This document shows positions 42,482 to 51,578 of a stretch of 64,000 bases of DNA, piece after piece. The stretch lies in NCBI GenBank assembly GCA_050298555.1, contig JBNKUL010000046.1, positions 62,001 to 126,000 on the forward strand, in the 5' to 3' direction. Position 1 is the first letter of the stretch. Every line of letters begins with the position of its first letter. A program made the translations under genes and the position numbers. The notes beneath the pieces are model-generated. The model had not been told where the DNA came from. It did not search any database and was given only the letters and a program-made list of their open reading frames with translations. This stretch comes from JAPHSX01 sp050298555. Lineage in GTDB: Bacteria > Pseudomonadota > Gammaproteobacteria > Thiohalomonadales > Thiohalomonadaceae.

Positions 42482-42931
42482 CTACCTGAGCGCGAGCAGG
42501 CGGTCAAAGCGTGACATGGAGAAACCGCGCACGGTCTTGCCGCCCACCTGGAACAGGGGGACGCCGCTGCCGTTTAGCCGGTCGTATTCGCTTTTGGCAC
42601 TGGGGTTCTTTTCAATGTCGTACTCGGTGTATTGCACCCCGTTGGCCTTGAAGTAGTTGCGTGCCCTGGCGCAGATGGCGCACCAGGAGGCGCCATACAT
42701 GACGATCTCGGGGGCGGGCTTGGGCTCGGTGGTTCTGCCCGTTTTGTGCTTGGCAGTGGGCGTCCCGTTGACGCTGTTAAGCCCCTGCAGCCGCACACGG
42801 CTGGCGTCTCCGGATTTCGGTTCAGAGCCGAAGTGGGTAACGCCGTTCTCGTCCACCCATTTATAGATGGAGCCGGCACCGGCAGTGGTGGTGAAGCAGA
42901 ATAGAAGTAGGGCAATAATTTCCTTGCGCAT
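42482..42931 (-). CDS. exported DUF4124/glutaredoxin-like thiol protein
   Basis: The 149-residue protein has a signal peptide (about 1-19), a DUF4124 segment (YKWVDENGVTHFG, about 24-36) and a C-terminal glutaredoxin fold with active site WCAIC (about 83-87), cis-Pro GVPLF and GGKTVRGF. It is predicted to be periplasmic and to reduce or isomerise disulfides. The DUF4124 domain is common in gammaproteobacterial envelope proteins. It lies 50 bases upstream of the GH100 gene, but a functional link is not evident. Confidence 0.88.
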   Translation of the reverse strand: MRKEIIALLLFCFTTTAGAGSIYKWVDENGVTHFGSEPKSGDASRVRLQGLNSVNGTPTAKHKTGRTTEPKPAPEIVMYGASWCAICARARNYFKANGVQYTEYDIEKNPSAKSEYDRLNGSGVPLFQVGGKTVRGFSMSRFDRLLALR

Positions 42932-42986
42932 GGTCAGGTCCCTCCGTGGTTGTTCCTCGCATCAGTTTATACCGAGGCGTCACGGC

Positions 42987-43015
42987 GTCAAACCATCGGC
43001 ACGACGCGCTATAAT
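42987..43015 (+). promoter_or_regulatory. sigma-70-type promoter candidate for the cvfB-like operon
   Basis: A perfect TATAAT at 43010-43015 lies 35 bases before the S1-protein start. The best -35 match, GTCAAA (42987-42992), at 17 bases spacing, is weak. Confidence 0.45.
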
Positions 43016-43050
43016 GCGCCTCCACTCAAACCGTCATTCAGGGGATTCAG

Positions 43051-43887
43051 ATGGTCACGCTGGGCCGTAGTTACAAACTTAAGGTGCTGAAGGCCGTCGA
43101 CTTCGGTTTCTACCTCGATGCCGATGAGCTGGGCGAGGTGCTGCTGCCGCGCAAGTACGCCCCCGAGGGGCTGGCGGTGGGAGACAGTGTGCGGGTCTTT
43201 CTCTATCTCGACTCCAACGACCTCCCGGTGGCGACCACCCAGAGCCCCAGGGCCGAGGTGGGGCAGTTCGCCTATCTCCGGGTGGTGGACACGACCGGCG
43301 TGGGCGCCTTTCTCGACTGGGGGTTGGAGAAGGACCTGCTGGTTCCCTTTGCCGAGCAGCACCGGCCGATGGAGGAGGGCAAATCCTACCTGGTCCGCCT
43401 CTACCTCGACCCGAACGACGGGCGTATCGTCGCCTCGTCGAAGATCGACAAATTCCTCGACGACGACCGTCCCCACCGCTTCAAGCCGCGTCAGGCGGTG
43501 GAGCTCATCATCGCCAATAGCACCGACCTCGGTTATAAGGCGATCGTCAACCACAGCCACTGGGGCCTGCTCTACAAGGACGAGGTGTTTCAGCGCCTCA
43601 GCTTCGGCCAGAGCATTAAGGGTTTTATCCAGCGCGTGCGCCCTGACGGCCGTATCGACCTCACCCTGCAGGGCGGCCAGGTCAGCCGCGACAAAAATGC
43701 AGAGGCGATCCTCGACTACCTGAAGGCGCAGGGGGGCTTCGCCCCGGTGCACGACAAATCCGACCCCAGGTTGATCTCGGAGCTCTTCGGCATCAGCAAG
43801 GGGGCCTTCAAGAAGGCGATTGGCGGCCTCTACAAGCAGCGCCTGATCGCGATTGAAAAGGACGGCATCCGCCTGCTCGATGCGTAG
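43051..43887 (+). CDS. CvfB-like S1 RNA-binding protein
   Basis: The 278-residue protein has tandem S1-like beta-barrels (about 1-65, 66-140 and 145-210; FGFYLDADELGEVLLP, GAFLDWGLEKDLLVP) and a C-terminal winged helix (LISELFGISKGAFKKAIGGL). This layout matches the CvfB/YitL family of RNA-binding regulators. It probably binds mRNA or the ribosome. The downstream methyltransferase start overlaps its last codons, and EfpL follows, so the context is translation. Confidence 0.9.
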   Translation: MVTLGRSYKLKVLKAVDFGFYLDADELGEVLLPRKYAPEGLAVGDSVRVFLYLDSNDLPVATTQSPRAEVGQFAYLRVVDTTGVGAFLDWGLEKDLLVPFAEQHRPMEEGKSYLVRLYLDPNDGRIVASSKIDKFLDDDRPHRFKPRQAVELIIANSTDLGYKAIVNHSHWGLLYKDEVFQRLSFGQSIKGFIQRVRPDGRIDLTLQGGQVSRDKNAEAILDYLKAQGGFAPVHDKSDPRLISELFGISKGAFKKAIGGLYKQRLIAIEKDGIRLLDA

Positions 43888-44803
43888 CGCAAACTCCCTC
43901 CTCGAGGCCATCGACTTCGAGCCGCGGCAGCTGGAGGGCGAGGAGCAGTGCCGCCGCCTGTTTCATGGGCGTGGCCACGCCTGGCCCGGATACGAGCACA
44001 TCACTATCGACTGGCTGCCGCCGGTGGCCCTTATCACCCTCTACCGTGAAGAGGAGCGCAGCCTGCTGGAGCCGCTGGCGCAGGCGCTCTATCAGCAGTT
44101 GCCTGGTTGCCGCTCGGTGCAGCTTCAGTACCGCTGTCGCCACAAGGCGCCCGTCGAGCTGCTGCTGGGCGAGGAGGTGACGGAGCTGGTGGTGGATGAG
44201 GCGGGGCTTAAATACGGCCTGCGCCTCGGTGCGACGCAGAACAGCGGACTGTTCCTCGACATGGCCAATGGCCGTGACTGGGTTAGGAGACATGCGCAAG
44301 GGAAGCGGGTGCTCAACCTCTTTGCCTACACCTGTGCCTTTTCGGTGGCTGCCCGTGCCGGAGGTGCCCGGCGAGTGGTCAACTTCGACCTGAGCAAGGC
44401 TGCGCTGAATCGCGGGCGTGAGAACCATCGTCTCAACGGCCAGGCGCTACAGGGTGTAGTGTTCCAGAGCGGGGATATCTTCAAGTCCTTCTCGCGTATC
44501 CGCCGCCACAGCCCCTACGAGCTGCTGATCTGCGACCCGCCAAGCCTGCAGAAGGGGAGTGTCGACATTGCTCGGGACTACAAAAAAATCATCCGCCGCA
44601 TCCCCGAGATTATGAGCCCTGGCAGCGAGGTGATGCTCTGTCTCAACTCGCCGCACCTGGATGAGGAGTTTTTGCTCGATACGGTAGCCGCCGAGTGCCC
44701 CGACTGCCGCTTCGTCGAGCGCCTGCCAAACCCCGAGGTATTCCGCGAGGCGGTGCCGGGCAAGGGGCTGAAGGTGATGCTATTCAAATACTCACTGCAG
44801 TAA
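43880..44803 (+). CDS. RlmK-like class I SAM-dependent rRNA methyltransferase
   Basis: The 307-residue protein resembles the RlmI/RlmK-type methyltransferases: motif I VLNLFAYTCAFSVAA, motif IV CDPPSLQKG, and an N-terminal domain (LITLYREE; GLKYGLRLG). It is likely to methylate 23S rRNA. I start at the ATG at 43880, eight bases inside the S1 gene's end, giving translational coupling. The full RlmKL fusion of enterobacteria is much larger, so only the methyltransferase half is represented. Confidence 0.85.
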   Translation: MRSANSLLEAIDFEPRQLEGEEQCRRLFHGRGHAWPGYEHITIDWLPPVALITLYREEERSLLEPLAQALYQQLPGCRSVQLQYRCRHKAPVELLLGEEVTELVVDEAGLKYGLRLGATQNSGLFLDMANGRDWVRRHAQGKRVLNLFAYTCAFSVAARAGGARRVVNFDLSKAALNRGRENHRLNGQALQGVVFQSGDIFKSFSRIRRHSPYELLICDPPSLQKGSVDIARDYKKIIRRIPEIMSPGSEVMLCLNSPHLDEEFLLDTVAAECPDCRFVERLPNPEVFREAVPGKGLKVMLFKYSLQ

Positions 44804-44836
44804 AATGCTGGAAAATTATCTGACTCAAGGTGTGTT

Positions 44837-45400
44837 ATGAAGGCAAACGAAATTAAAAAAGGCGCGGTTATCGAGGTCGATGGCCAGAAGGTGGTGGTTA
44901 AGCAGGTGACGGTACAGTCCCCCTCGTCGCGTAGCGGCAGCACCCTCTATAAGGTGAAGGGGCAGAACGTGGTTTCCCGCCAGAAGTTCGAGCGCAGCTT
45001 CAAGGGTGATGAGTCGGTGGGCGAGGTGGACTTCGTGCGCCGCCCGGTGCAGCTGCTGTTTCGCGACGCCGAGGGGTGTACCTTCATGGACAGCGAGAGT
45101 TATGAGCAGTTTGTCGTGGCCGAGGAGAGCCTGGCCGAGGAACTGCCCTACATCAGTGAGGGGCTGGAGGGGATGATCGCCCTGATTGCCGACGGCGTGT
45201 TGCTCGGCATCGACCTGCCCACCACCGTGAACCTGGAGATCGTCGAGTGCTCCCCCGGCATCAAGGGGGCCTCCGCCTCGGCGCGTACCAAGCCCGCCAC
45301 CCTGAGCACCGGGCTGGTGGTGCAGGTGCCGGAGTTCCTCTCGCAGGGGGAGCTGATTAAGGTAAATACCGAGACCGGGGACTATATGTCCAAGGCGTAA
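44837..45400 (+). CDS. efpL: elongation factor P-like protein EfpL
   Basis: The 187-residue three-domain EF-P paralogue has the EfpL-type loop SPSSRSG at about 29-35, where true EF-P carries a modified Lys. EfpL (YeiP) binds the ribosome and relieves stalling at proline-rich and other difficult motifs without needing loop modification. The start is 33 bases after the methyltransferase stop, and an intrinsic terminator follows, so it closes the translation-related operon. Confidence 0.94.
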   Translation: MKANEIKKGAVIEVDGQKVVVKQVTVQSPSSRSGSTLYKVKGQNVVSRQKFERSFKGDESVGEVDFVRRPVQLLFRDAEGCTFMDSESYEQFVVAEESLAEELPYISEGLEGMIALIADGVLLGIDLPTTVNLEIVECSPGIKGASASARTKPATLSTGLVVQVPEFLSQGELIKVNTETGDYMSKA

Positions 45401-45417
45401 GCCCATCTCGGATGCAT

Positions 45418-45447
45418 AAAAAAAGGCCCGCATTGCGGGCCTTTTTT
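45418..45447. terminator. bidirectional terminator between efpL and the PCuAC gene
   Basis: An A-rich arm, AAGGCCCGC-ATT-GCGGGCCTT and a T run form a strong hairpin flanked by A and T tracts, so it can end transcription from both convergent genes. Confidence 0.93.
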
Positions 45448-45464
45448 GTATGGGGAGTGGCGCC

Positions 45465-45971
45465 TTAGTGCTGGCCGTGCATCCCCTCGTGGTTCATCAT
45501 CATACCGCCCTCTTGGACCGGGGCCTTCACCTTGACCGCGCCGGCGTGCATGAAGTTGAGGGTGACCTCCACTTCATCACCGCTCTTCAGCGGGCGGGTC
45601 AGGCCGATCAGCATCACATGGTAGGAGCCGGGCTTGAGCTCACGCATGCCCTGGGCGGGAATGCCGATACTCTTCACCTGGTACATCTCCATCATCTCGC
45701 CCTTCTGGCGCACGTTGTGCAGTTCTACGCTCTTGGCCACGTCGGACTCGGCGCTCACCAGGTGGTCGTCGTCCATACCGTTGTTGTGAATCACCATGTA
45801 GGCGGCAGACATCTTGGAGCTGGGCGGCACGGCACGTACCCACGCCTGGTGCACCTGCACGCCCTCCATCTTCATTGCCCCCTCATGCTCATGGCTGCTG
45901 GCGGCGGCGTTGCCTGCGACCAGGGAGAGACCCAGTAGGGAGGGGAGGATGAGTTGCTTCAGCAGTTTCAT
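45465..45971 (-). CDS. periplasmic copper chaperone PCu(A)C
   Basis: The 168-residue exported protein has a signal peptide (cleavage near AAA|SS) and the PCuAC Cu(I)-binding pattern: VELHNV, then EMMEMYQV, then GSYHVMLIGL. A His/Met-rich C-terminal tail (MMMNHEGMHGQH) should add copper-binding capacity. The family delivers copper to the CuA site of cytochrome oxidase together with SCO. The SCO gene is 20 bases upstream on the same strand, which supports that role. Confidence 0.92.
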   Translation of the reverse strand: MKLLKQLILPSLLGLSLVAGNAAASSHEHEGAMKMEGVQVHQAWVRAVPPSSKMSAAYMVIHNNGMDDDHLVSAESDVAKSVELHNVRQKGEMMEMYQVKSIGIPAQGMRELKPGSYHVMLIGLTRPLKSGDEVEVTLNFMHAGAVKVKAPVQEGGMMMNHEGMHGQH

Positions 45972-45991
45972 GTAATGCTCCTTTTTTCTAT

Positions 45992-46609
45992 TTAATTAAA
46001 CAGTTTGTTGATGGGCCCCTTGGGCTCCTCTTTGAGCAGGGCGCGCACGCCCGCTTCGAGTTCGGCGGCGTTGCTCAGTGAGTTGAACAGCCCGGCCAGT
46101 TCGCCCCCGCGGTCCAGCAGGTAGATGTAGTCGCTGTGGGCGATGAGGTAACCGGCGGCTGAGTCCCCTTGCTCCACCTGATAGGAGACGCGCCATGGGG
46201 TGGCGGCTCTTTTCACCGCCTCTGGGCTGCCCTCCAGGCCGATAAAGCTAGGGTGGAAGAAGTGCACATAATCCTGCAATTTTTTTCCGCCGTCGCGCTG
46301 CGGGTCGACGGTAACGAAGATCCCCTGTACCTCGGCAGCGGCCTCACCCAGGCGGGACATCGCCTGCTTCATGGTGCCGAGGCTGGTAGGGCAGATATCG
46401 GGGCAGGAGGTGTAGCCGAAGTAGAGCAGCACCAGTTTGCCGCGGTAGTCGCTGAGCGAGACCGGGCGACCGTTGGGGCCGCTGAGGGTAAAGTCGCTGC
46501 CGATCCCCTGATGGACAATACCGGTGGCGTTATGCACCAGTTCACGGGCGTCGACAGGGGCAGAGCCAAGAAGGAGAAGGAGCGTCAGGGCAAGGAGTTT
46601 ATTGGGCAT
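45992..46609 (-). CDS. SCO1/SenC-family copper chaperone
   Basis: About 205 residues with an N-terminal signal/anchor helix (about 1-20), the CX3C copper/thiol motif in GYTSCPDICPTSLG and the conserved His in LIAHSDYIY. SCO proteins reduce and metallate the CuA centre of aa3/ba3-type oxidases in the periplasm. The ATG at 46609 gives a clean signal sequence; the longer frame to 46654 does not. It is the first gene of the pair with PCuAC. No oxidase gene is in the window. Confidence 0.93.
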   Translation of the reverse strand: MPNKLLALTLLLLLGSAPVDARELVHNATGIVHQGIGSDFTLSGPNGRPVSLSDYRGKLVLLYFGYTSCPDICPTSLGTMKQAMSRLGEAAAEVQGIFVTVDPQRDGGKKLQDYVHFFHPSFIGLEGSPEAVKRAATPWRVSYQVEQGDSAAGYLIAHSDYIYLLDRGGELAGLFNSLSNAAELEAGVRALLKEEPKGPINKLFN

Positions 46610-46704
46610 GCTGCTGTGGTGTAGTGGCCGCGAAACGGCCAATACTACTGACAATCAGCAGGGGGCGCAAAGTGGGCTGGCGGCCCCGAACGGGGCCGCA
46701 CGGG

Positions 46705-48666
46705 TTAGCCTACGGAGTCACTGGTGCTGATCTTGTCGATGATGCGATCCAGCATGGCGACGATGTTGTTGGAGATCGGTCCGATCTTCTCGAACTCGCG
46801 CTCCGCCTCCTGGCGTTTGCCGGCCTCGTTCAGTTCGATGACCTTGCGGATGGTGGCGTGCAGCTCGGCGTGGGGCGGCTCGATCTCCTTCATCTCAGCC
46901 AGGTGACTGTAGCTCTCCATCCCCTTGGCGTAGTACCACTTGCCGAAGGCGCAGTCGTGGTGTGAGACCGCCTGCTGCAGGGTCAGGGTGGCCTGGCCGT
47001 CCAGGTAGCTACGCACCTTGCCGCGCCATGCCAGGTGGGCCGACTTGGCAAGGAAGAGTTCGTTGACACCGGAGGTCTTGAACTTGGCCATCAGGGTACC
47101 CAGGTCCTGCACCTCGCCGCTGATTTCTGTTACCGCGGTGACGGTCTCCTGGACGGCGTGGGTGGTGCCATCGGCCATCGAGGCGATGCTGGTGACGTTA
47201 CGGTCGACCTCTTCAGCGACGTGGGTCTGCTCCTCGGCGGCGGTGGCGATCTGGTGGCTCATCTCGCTGATGGTGGCGACGGCGGCGGTGATCGCCTGCA
47301 GCGCGGTGCCCGCCTCAGCGGTTTGGGAGACGCTCTCCTGCGCCCGCTCCTTGCTCTGCTCGATCACCGTCACGGCAGAGCGGGCCTGCCCCTGTAGCCG
47401 CTCGATGATGGCGCGAATCTCTTCGGTCGAGCTCTGGGTGCGTTGTGCCAGGGTGCGTACCTCGTCGGCCACCACGGCAAAGCCTCGGCCCTGCTCACCG
47501 GCACGGGCCGCCTCGATAGCGGCGTTGAGGGCCAGCAGGTTGGTCTGCTCGGCGATGCCGTTGATGACCTCCAGTACCTGGCTTACCTCCTGTACATCCT
47601 GGTCCAGTTCGCCCATCACCACGGCGGCCTCTTCGACCTGCCTGGCCATGGTGTCGATGCTGTTGATGGTGCGTTCCACCACCTGACGGCCATTGCTCGA
47701 CTCCTTATCGGCCTGCTCGGCCGCCTCGGCGGTCTTCACGGTGTTCTGTGCCACCTCCTGTACGGTGGCGACCATTTCGTTCATCGCCGTGGCCACCTGG
47801 TCCAGTTCGATGTGTTGCTGCGTCACACTGCGGTTGGTCTCCTCTACCGCTGAGGAGACGGTGGCGACATCCTTGCCGACTACGGAGGCGGCGCGGGTGA
47901 CGCCGTCGATCATCTGCCCCACATGGCTCAGCATATCGTTGTAGGAGTCGAAGGCGTGGCCAATTTCGTTGTCCTCATCGAGGATGCGGATCTTTTTCGA
48001 GAAGTCGCCGTCGGCCACCTTACGAAGATGGTCACGAAGTTCGTTGATCTCATCCAGCATCACGGTCATACCAAACCAGCGACCGAGCACCACCAGTACC
48101 AGAATGGCGAGAGTGGTGGCGATGGCAAACCCCTTTAGCTCCGCAATGGTGGCGTTGGCATCGGTGGCCATCATGCCGACGGCCTTGTTCATCTCCTTGA
48201 GTACCACCGGAGCCTGCGCCTTGATCGCCTTCACCCCCTCGCTGGAGGGGGTCTCGAGATAGCTGAGGATAGAGGCCTTGTACTCGCGCCACAGACCCTC
48301 GACCGTGTGCATCTGGCTGATGATCGCCTTGTCGCTGATGGCCTCGATGTTACGCGCCTTGTCCCCCTCCATCAGCGCCTTGTGTGAAGACTCGAAGGTG
48401 CTGATGGTCTTCATTACGGTCTCCTTGCTCTCCACCTGTTGGGCGGCCAGCAGGGTCTCCTTGGCGAGGCGTTGGCTCAGCATGCGCTGGGCACCGGCGA
48501 CGTTGATGGCAGTGGCGTCGGTACCCAGGCCGAAGTAGACGGTGGTGACCGAGGAGAGGGCACAGAGGAAGATCAGGGCGTAGGAGAAGGTGAATTGTGA
48601 ACCCAGCGTTTTCAGGCCAATACGGGCAAATATCACTCGAAGGAGATGGGCGATCTGGTTTCTCAT
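46705..48666 (-). CDS. chemoreceptor with PilJ-type sensor and C-terminal CZB domain
   Basis: The 653-residue receptor has membrane helices near 24-44 and 173-193 flanking a PilJ/NarX-like periplasmic four-helix sensor (GAQRMLSQRLAKETL). HAMP, the methylation and signalling region (AIEAARAGEQGRGFAVVADE) and a C-terminal CZB domain (HHDCAFGKWYYAKGMESY with flanking His) follow. The sensor fold can detect small anions or pilus-related signals; CZB adds zinc or oxidant sensing. A sigma-28-like promoter lies upstream. It is the second CZB chemoreceptor here, unlike the first in having a real external domain. Confidence 0.93.
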   Translation of the reverse strand: MRNQIAHLLRVIFARIGLKTLGSQFTFSYALIFLCALSSVTTVYFGLGTDATAINVAGAQRMLSQRLAKETLLAAQQVESKETVMKTISTFESSHKALMEGDKARNIEAISDKAIISQMHTVEGLWREYKASILSYLETPSSEGVKAIKAQAPVVLKEMNKAVGMMATDANATIAELKGFAIATTLAILVLVVLGRWFGMTVMLDEINELRDHLRKVADGDFSKKIRILDEDNEIGHAFDSYNDMLSHVGQMIDGVTRAASVVGKDVATVSSAVEETNRSVTQQHIELDQVATAMNEMVATVQEVAQNTVKTAEAAEQADKESSNGRQVVERTINSIDTMARQVEEAAVVMGELDQDVQEVSQVLEVINGIAEQTNLLALNAAIEAARAGEQGRGFAVVADEVRTLAQRTQSSTEEIRAIIERLQGQARSAVTVIEQSKERAQESVSQTAEAGTALQAITAAVATISEMSHQIATAAEEQTHVAEEVDRNVTSIASMADGTTHAVQETVTAVTEISGEVQDLGTLMAKFKTSGVNELFLAKSAHLAWRGKVRSYLDGQATLTLQQAVSHHDCAFGKWYYAKGMESYSHLAEMKEIEPPHAELHATIRKVIELNEAGKRQEAEREFEKIGPISNNIVAMLDRIIDKISTSDSVG

Positions 48667-48799
48667 GTGGTTTCCTACCTTTCGGTTGAGCGGTTTGGCG
48701 CCGGATTAAGTTGAGAGCAACTTACAGCATGTCCTTAATGTGGGCAATAATCCCATATGAGCCATGCGTGATTACTGGTAACGATAGTATTAGCTTGGG

Positions 48800-48827
48800 T
48801 TATCGGCAGTTGCGCCGCATACCTTGA
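48800..48827 (-). promoter_or_regulatory. sigma-28 (FliA)-type promoter candidate
   Basis: On the minus strand TCAAGGT (48827-48821) and GCCGATAA (48807-48800) are 13 bases apart, close to the flagellar consensus in which GCCGATAA is the -10 box. It is 134 bases upstream of the PilJ/CZB chemoreceptor start and oriented towards it. Confidence 0.5.
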
Positions 48828-48864
48828 GCCCGGTGACATGGAGGTCGCATCCGCAGCCCGGTTG

Positions 48865-49728
48865 TTATTGAACGATCCCCGCCTCGCTCAGGTCGTCGCG
48901 CAGGTCGTCGATGTCGTGATCGGTCAGGCTGAGGTAGTTGAGCAGCAGCGGCTGCAGGCGGGCAAACTCGTGGTCCTCGGTGGTGCCCCCCAGTTTCTGA
49001 TGGCTGGAGCAGAGGTGGTCGGCGATCTTGAGTACCGCCAGCAGGTTCTTCTTATCGTTCTCGACCAGTTCGTTGCTGCTGAAGATGCGCTCCGCCTCAT
49101 GGTGCTCGGCGATCACCTCGCACAGGTGCTCCGGCAACTGCCAGCGCCGTGCGATGAGGTAGCCGATGGCGCTGTGGTCGGTCTTGATCGCCTCGGACTC
49201 AATGACGGTAATGGGGCGTTCGTTTTCGCTATAGGCGCGCTTTAACAGCTGCGGGTACTCCTCGAACTTCTGTGACAACAGCGGGATCGCCGCATTGTGG
49301 AACAGGCCCACGGTGTAGGCGTCGTCGGCGGAGGCGATGCCCAGTTTCTTGGCAATGAGGGCACTGGCGGCGGCCACATCCATGGCATTGTCCCAGAAGT
49401 TGAGCATCATGCCGCTGTCCTCGGCACTGAGGGTATCGCGTAGGGCCATGGCGTTAATAATGTTGACCACGCTGTTGAGTCCCAGCAGGGAGATCGCCTG
49501 GGGAATGGCGGTGATCTTACTGGGCATGCCGAAGAAGGGGGAGTTGATGGTCTTCAGCACGCTGCCGGAGAGGCCCACGTCTTTGGCCAGTAGTTTGGCG
49601 ATATCTTCAAGGGAAAAACCGGGCATCGCCATCTCTATCTGCAGGTCGGTGAGGATTTGCGGCTGCGGCGGGATGCGGATGCCGCGCAGGATCTCTTCGG
49701 CCTGTTTCTGGCCCAGTTCAACGCTCAT
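48865..49728 (-). CDS. HDOD domain protein
   Basis: The 287-residue protein consists of a single HDOD domain (about 20-220) with the opening ILTDLQIEMAMPGFSL, and LFHNAAIPLLSQ where an HD enzyme would have its HD pair, so it is not expected to hydrolyse nucleotides. A helical tail follows. HDOD proteins act in motility, c-di-GMP or stress signalling. I prefer ATG 49728, which follows AGGTGA, over the GTG at 49737. It sits downstream of ndpA on the same strand and about 200 bases upstream of the chemoreceptor's leader. Confidence 0.88.
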   Translation of the reverse strand: MSVELGQKQAEEILRGIRIPPQPQILTDLQIEMAMPGFSLEDIAKLLAKDVGLSGSVLKTINSPFFGMPSKITAIPQAISLLGLNSVVNIINAMALRDTLSAEDSGMMLNFWDNAMDVAAASALIAKKLGIASADDAYTVGLFHNAAIPLLSQKFEEYPQLLKRAYSENERPITVIESEAIKTDHSAIGYLIARRWQLPEHLCEVIAEHHEAERIFSSNELVENDKKNLLAVLKIADHLCSSHQKLGGTTEDHEFARLQPLLLNYLSLTDHDIDDLRDDLSEAGIVQ

Positions 49729-49756
49729 GGGGATCACCTGTTATTCATTGTTTCGC

Positions 49757-50776
49757 TCATTCGCCCTGGATGTGTTCCAGCAGCTGTTTCTTTAGCGCCT
49801 TCGGCAGCCCGGTGATGTGCAGGGTGTCGTTCTGCACATCATAGCGTACCCGCTCGTCGAGCTGGTAGGAGGAGAAGCTAATCGCCAGGTCCTTCTCTCG
49901 GCCGGCGAACTTGACGTAGCGCTTGAGGCTACGCCGATCCACGACCAGCTCTTGCGGCGGCTCGTCCTCCTCTCCCCCGGTGTGGCGGGCGACGATGCGT
50001 ACGAACTCTTCGGGGTTGATCCCCTCTACCGACTGGGCCAGCCCCTCCAGCTTTACCGGGGCATCCTGCACCTCCTGCTCCATGCAGTACTCCACCACCT
50101 GGTCGCGATAGCTCTTCTGCTGCTCCTGCGGGATCTCCCTGGCATAGGCCTCCACCCCCTCGAGGAAGGCGAGGGTAGCCGCCTCCTTATCAATGCCGTT
50201 GCTGAAGCCGGTGAGCTGGTAGAAGGCCTCGGCCAGTGCCGGGTTGCCACGCGGCGGGATAAGGGAGAGGCAGGCGTAGTTGGCGTGCTCGCGCCACTCG
50301 CGCAGGTCCACCTTGATGCCGAACAGGCTGGGCCCGGTGTCGATGGCATAGCTGCTGGTCACCTCCAGCTCCTCGTTGAGGGTCAGCGACTCGCTCTGGC
50401 GGGCGATGAAGAGGTGAAAGAGGTGGTGGTCGAAGGACTTCTCCACATAGAACAGCAGGTGCGCGTCGAAGTCGATCTTCACCTCGTCCAGCCTGGCCTG
50501 CAGCGCGCCGGTGAAGTCGCGGCTCAGGGTGATGAAGTTGAGGTCCTCGTCGAGAAATTTGCCCAGCAGCGAGGGTAGTAGCGCCGCCTCGCCCCCGTTT
50601 TCGCCAGCAAAGGAGCCATGCTCGCGGCTGATGCGGGCGAGGAAGCTCGCCTTGAGTTTCGCCAGCAGTGCCTCGCCGGCCCCCTCGGTGGCCAGTTCGT
50701 CGCTACGCAACAGCGGTTTGGCGGGGCTCTCTTCGTTGCGCTGCAGGTGGTGGGCGATGGCGTGGGTGATCGGCAT
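49757..50776 (-). CDS. nucleoid-associated protein NdpA/YejK
   Basis: The 339-residue protein matches the NdpA/YejK family: it opens with AIAHHLQRNEE, has a central segment LLFYVEKSFDHHLFHLFIAR, and ends with LPKALKKQLLEHIQGE. The protein binds the nucleoid, and in E. coli YejK interacts with topoisomerase IV. The length is as expected. It lies 28 bases upstream of the HDOD gene. Confidence 0.93.
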   Translation of the reverse strand: MPITHAIAHHLQRNEESPAKPLLRSDELATEGAGEALLAKLKASFLARISREHGSFAGENGGEAALLPSLLGKFLDEDLNFITLSRDFTGALQARLDEVKIDFDAHLLFYVEKSFDHHLFHLFIARQSESLTLNEELEVTSSYAIDTGPSLFGIKVDLREWREHANYACLSLIPPRGNPALAEAFYQLTGFSNGIDKEAATLAFLEGVEAYAREIPQEQQKSYRDQVVEYCMEQEVQDAPVKLEGLAQSVEGINPEEFVRIVARHTGGEEDEPPQELVVDRRSLKRYVKFAGREKDLAISFSSYQLDERVRYDVQNDTLHITGLPKALKKQLLEHIQGE

Positions 50777-50859
50777 GGGGGGGAGGCCTTTAAGGTCAGG
50801 AACGGTGGCGAAGGGATTCTACCCCAGCTCCGTCGTCATGTTGACAGGCTGCGGGGTAT

Positions 50860-51510
50860 TTAAGCGCCCCTGTCGGCCGCCTCGAGCAGTTCCCTTGCTG
50901 AGTCGGCATCGAGGTGGCGCCAGGGGCGCGGGATGAGGCCGGGGACCCGCTCGCGGTAACGCTGGTAGACCTCGCCGTGATAGGCGATGAGCTTGCGTTC
51001 CTCCAGCCGCGAGCCGAGCGCCAGGTAGAGGGTGATGAGGGCGTAGACCAGCAGGGTGGTTGTGGTGATGTCCCGCGTCCACAGGATCACCAGCAACATG
51101 GTGTACCAGGGGTGACGCACATAGCGGTGGAAGGGGGAGATCTTGAAGCACTCCATATCCTTCACCTCGCTCACCTTACAGCGCAGTTGCCGCATCCCCC
51201 AGAACTCCGCCATGTCGTACATGCTCAGTGAATAGAGAAAGGCGATGGCGGCGAGTAGTGCCATGGCGTTGGCCAGATAGAAGGCCATCCCCTGCCACTG
51301 CCACAACGGTTCGCCCGGCTGCTGCCATACCACCAGCGCCAGTGGGATCGCCAACAGCATCGCCAGGGCGTTGAACAGCAGGCGGTAGTAGGGAACCAGC
51401 CCCGGCAGGTGGGCTGCCACCAGACGCTTTAGCCATAGCGAGGCGGTCAGCGAGTGGATGGCGAAGTAGGCGAGGAAAAGGGCGATGATGGTCAGGTTGG
51501 TCTCGGTCAT
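50860..51510 (-). CDS. isoprenylcysteine-methyltransferase-like membrane protein
   Basis: About 216 residues with five or six membrane helices and the C-terminal signature FHRYVRHPWYTMLLVILW and LEERKLIAYHGEVYQRYRERV, which is shared by ICMT and phospholipid methyltransferase-like (PEMT/NnrU) families. It may methylate a lipid or small membrane molecule with SAM. I start at the ATG at 51510; the longer frame would overlap the divergent hydrolase gene. The substrate is not predictable from neighbours. Confidence 0.82.
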   Translation of the reverse strand: MTETNLTIIALFLAYFAIHSLTASLWLKRLVAAHLPGLVPYYRLLFNALAMLLAIPLALVVWQQPGEPLWQWQGMAFYLANAMALLAAIAFLYSLSMYDMAEFWGMRQLRCKVSEVKDMECFKISPFHRYVRHPWYTMLLVILWTRDITTTTLLVYALITLYLALGSRLEERKLIAYHGEVYQRYRERVPGLIPRPWRHLDADSARELLEAADRGA

Positions 51511-51578
51511 GGGGCCATTGTAACCATGGCGGAGGCGCTCATGGTAGCCTTGCGTAAACCGTTGAAAGGGTTCCCATA

